This document shows, one piece after another, positions 62,806 through 64,000 of a stretch of 64,000 bases of DNA. The DNA lies in NCBI GenBank assembly GCA_012520795.1, contig JAAYNP010000026.1:22949-86948 (forward strand), given 5' to 3'. The notes under the pieces were generated by a model that searched no databases, was not told where the DNA came from, and was given only the letters and a program-made list of their open reading frames with translations. Origin of the DNA: Bacillota bacterium (lineage in GTDB: Bacteria; Bacillota; Limnochordia; Darwinibacteriales; DTU012). The stretch's first letter is position 1, and the number at the start of each line of letters is the position of its first letter. A program made the position numbers and the translations under genes.

Positions 62806-63822
62806 TCAATCAGTCAGGCTTTTGTTCACAGCTACAATCTGATTGACGGCAGCGACCAACTGCTCGAACCGCTCGGGTTTCAGCGACTGATTGCCGTCGG
62901 ACAGAGCCATTTCCGGCTGATGATGAACTTCCACCATCAGCCCATCAGCACCGGCGGCAATCGCTGCTTTGGCGAGAGGTGTGACCATTTCCCATTTGCC
63001 CGCCGCATGGCTTGGATCACAGATAATGGGCAGATGGGACAACTCTTTAATGGCGACAATCGCACTGACATCCAGTGTGTTGCGGGTATATGTTTCGTAT
63101 GTGCGGATGCCGCGTTCACACAGAATGACCTGCTCATTCCCCTCAGCCAGAATGTACTCGGCAGCCATGAGCAGCTCTTCGATTGTCGCGGACATCCCTC
63201 GTTTCAGCAGGACAACCCGGTTTGTCTGGCCTACTTTTTTCAGCAGGGCAAAGTTCTGCATATTGCGGGCACCAATCTGGATCACATCAGCATACTCAGC
63301 TACAATGCCTACGGAATCCACGGAAATGCACTCTGTCACAATCGGCATTCCCGTAAGCTCTTTGGCGCGCTGCAGCAGCTCCAGACCTTGAACACCCAGG
63401 CCTTGAAAACTGTAGGGGGAAGTCCGGGGTTTGAAGGCGCCGCCCCGGAGCAGATGAGCGCCGGATGCTTTAACTTGTTGGGCAATGACCATCAGCTGCT
63501 CTTCGCTTTCCACCGCACAAGGCCCGGCAATGATCAACGTGCTGCCGCCGCCGATTCTGTGGCCGGCAATGTCAATAACGGTATCTTCTGGATGAAACAT
63601 GCGGTTGACCCGCTTAAAAGGGTGTTGGACACGTAAGATGCGATCGATGTAAGGATTGGCTCTTAACCGTCCTTCATTGATCCTGGTGGTATCACCGATC
63701 AAACCCAGAATTGTGAAATTTTCACCCTGTGACAAATGGATCTGAAAGCCCATCTGCCTCAAACAAGTATTGAGCTGTTCCAGTTCCTCATTGGGTGTGT
63801 TTTGTTTCATCACGATAACCAT
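62806..63822 (-). CDS. aroF: 3-deoxy-7-phosphoheptulonate (DAHP) synthase, type I-beta
   Basis: 338 residues. It condenses phosphoenolpyruvate with erythrose 4-phosphate, the first step of the shikimate pathway. An N-terminal ferredoxin-like regulatory domain (about 1-70) precedes the barrel, as in Thermotoga DAHP synthase and Bacillus AroA. Motifs: IIAGPCAVES, LLRGGAFKPRTSPYSFQG, VIQIGARNMQNF, LLKRGM, and ICDPSHAAGKWE with metal-binding residues. GGAGG precedes the ATG. It has its own promoter and terminator. The regulatory domain suggests feedback control by an aromatic amino acid. Confidence 0.95.
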   Translation of the reverse strand: MVIVMKQNTPNEELEQLNTCLRQMGFQIHLSQGENFTILGLIGDTTRINEGRLRANPYIDRILRVQHPFKRVNRMFHPEDTVIDIAGHRIGGGSTLIIAGPCAVESEEQLMVIAQQVKASGAHLLRGGAFKPRTSPYSFQGLGVQGLELLQRAKELTGMPIVTECISVDSVGIVAEYADVIQIGARNMQNFALLKKVGQTNRVVLLKRGMSATIEELLMAAEYILAEGNEQVILCERGIRTYETYTRNTLDVSAIVAIKELSHLPIICDPSHAAGKWEMVTPLAKAAIAAGADGLMVEVHHQPEMALSDGNQSLKPERFEQLVAAVNQIVAVNKSLTD

Positions 63823-63850
63823 GGCACTGCCTCCTCAATATTTAGGCAAG

Positions 63851-63879
63851 ATTATACAGATTCCTATTACAGTTGTCAA
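63851..63879 (-). promoter_or_regulatory. aroF: Perfect consensus sigma-A promoter of aroF
   Basis: Read on the minus strand: TTGACA (63879-63874), 17-base spacer, TATAAT (63856-63851). Both hexamers match the consensus fully. The leader is only about 20 bases, so there is no room for a T-box or other leader control. Confidence 0.92.
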
Positions 63880-63915
63880 GCAGAAATAACGAAAAGGTGT
63901 AGTTATTCTGTGATA

Positions 63916-63944
63916 ATGTCATGTTGGATTAATTCTGGTAAAAT
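63916..63944 (+). promoter_or_regulatory. Possible promoter of the gene at the window end
   Basis: ATGTCA (63916-63921, four of six), 17-base spacer, TAAAAT (63939-63944, five of six). It diverges from the aroF promoter and leads to the ATG at 63973. Confidence 0.4.
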
Positions 63945-63972
63945 GTCACCTATGAGAGAGGAGATATTCAAC

Positions 63973-64000
63973 ATGACTCCACAGGAAATGAAGAAACTGA
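63973..64000 (+). CDS. Start of an unidentified gene, cut by the window end
   Basis: ATG at 63973 with GGAG about ten bases upstream opens a frame reading MTPQEMKKL to the last base. Nine residues are too few for any assignment. It diverges from aroF. Confidence 0.45.

Noticed and set aside
62920..63636. Long open frame on the plus strand (238 codons)
   Set aside because: Antisense to aroF; the composition mirrors the DAHP synthase codons and no start signals exist.

Overview
This window is bacterial and almost fully coding: about 52 protein genes, one gene decayed by frameshifts, no rRNA, tRNA, CRISPR, IS or phage genes that I can see. Shine-Dalgarno sites are strong (GGAGG type), starts are often GTG or TTG, and sigma-A promoters are close to consensus. 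Together with a CwlD-type spore-cortex amidase, a DUF3231 protein, CotH, YlxP (DUF503) and LacI/AraC-controlled sugar importers, this points to a spore-forming Bacillota. Yet the window also encodes two TolC-family proteins with a MacA/MacB-like exporter and a small predicted beta-barrel ending in Phe. That combination suggests a two-membrane Firmicute (Limnochordia- or Halanaerobia-like); the placement is inference.

Layout. 1-889: end of an ABC ATPase and its ABC-2 permease. 1052-4096: MFS transporter, glycerophosphodiesterase and cation diffusion facilitator. 4112-8850: LacI regulator, mnmA, ylxP-like gene, zwf and a cyclase/formamidase-family gene. 8847-9821 (minus): DUF3231. 9951-10435: a decayed flavodoxin behind an intact promoter. 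10528-13635: a secreted LRR-lamin-tail-CotH protein. 13688-20928 (minus): a six-gene tripartite efflux operon. 21068-27403: cwlD, mtnN (minus), pgi, a Zn/Mn uptake operon (znuACB-like) and an RluA-type pseudouridine synthase. 27494-29560: the small beta-barrel and a convergent secreted protein of unknown role. 29655-32378: a fused class-III aminotransferase / acyl-ACP-reductase-like enzyme behind a strong promoter with a 26-bp palindrome at its start site.

32406-59876 is a carbohydrate island. A divergent AraC regulator faces a long operon: a very large solute-binding protein with carbohydrate-binding-like modules and its permease pair; a five-gene module (NHL-TPR-YIP1 membrane protein, DUF5696 protein, two permeases, solute-binding protein); a cytoplasmic GH28 polygalacturonase; a LamG-like secreted protein; and three secreted proteins sharing an FSHW...GHWLxW domain. 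After a strong terminator the same five-gene module occurs again in the same order. No import ATPase is present, so a shared MsmX-type ATPase elsewhere is implied. GH28 suggests pectin-derived oligosaccharides.

59993-62715: DUF4956, a VTC-type polyphosphate polymerase and an LRR-lamin-tail protein that is a CotH-less relative of the 10.5-kb gene. 62806-63822 (minus): DAHP synthase behind a perfect consensus promoter. A new gene begins at 63973.

The most promising undescribed items are the duplicated NHL-YIP1/DUF5696 transport module, the FSHW/GHWLxW protein family, the aminotransferase-reductase fusion and the split DUF4956-VTC-CotH set.
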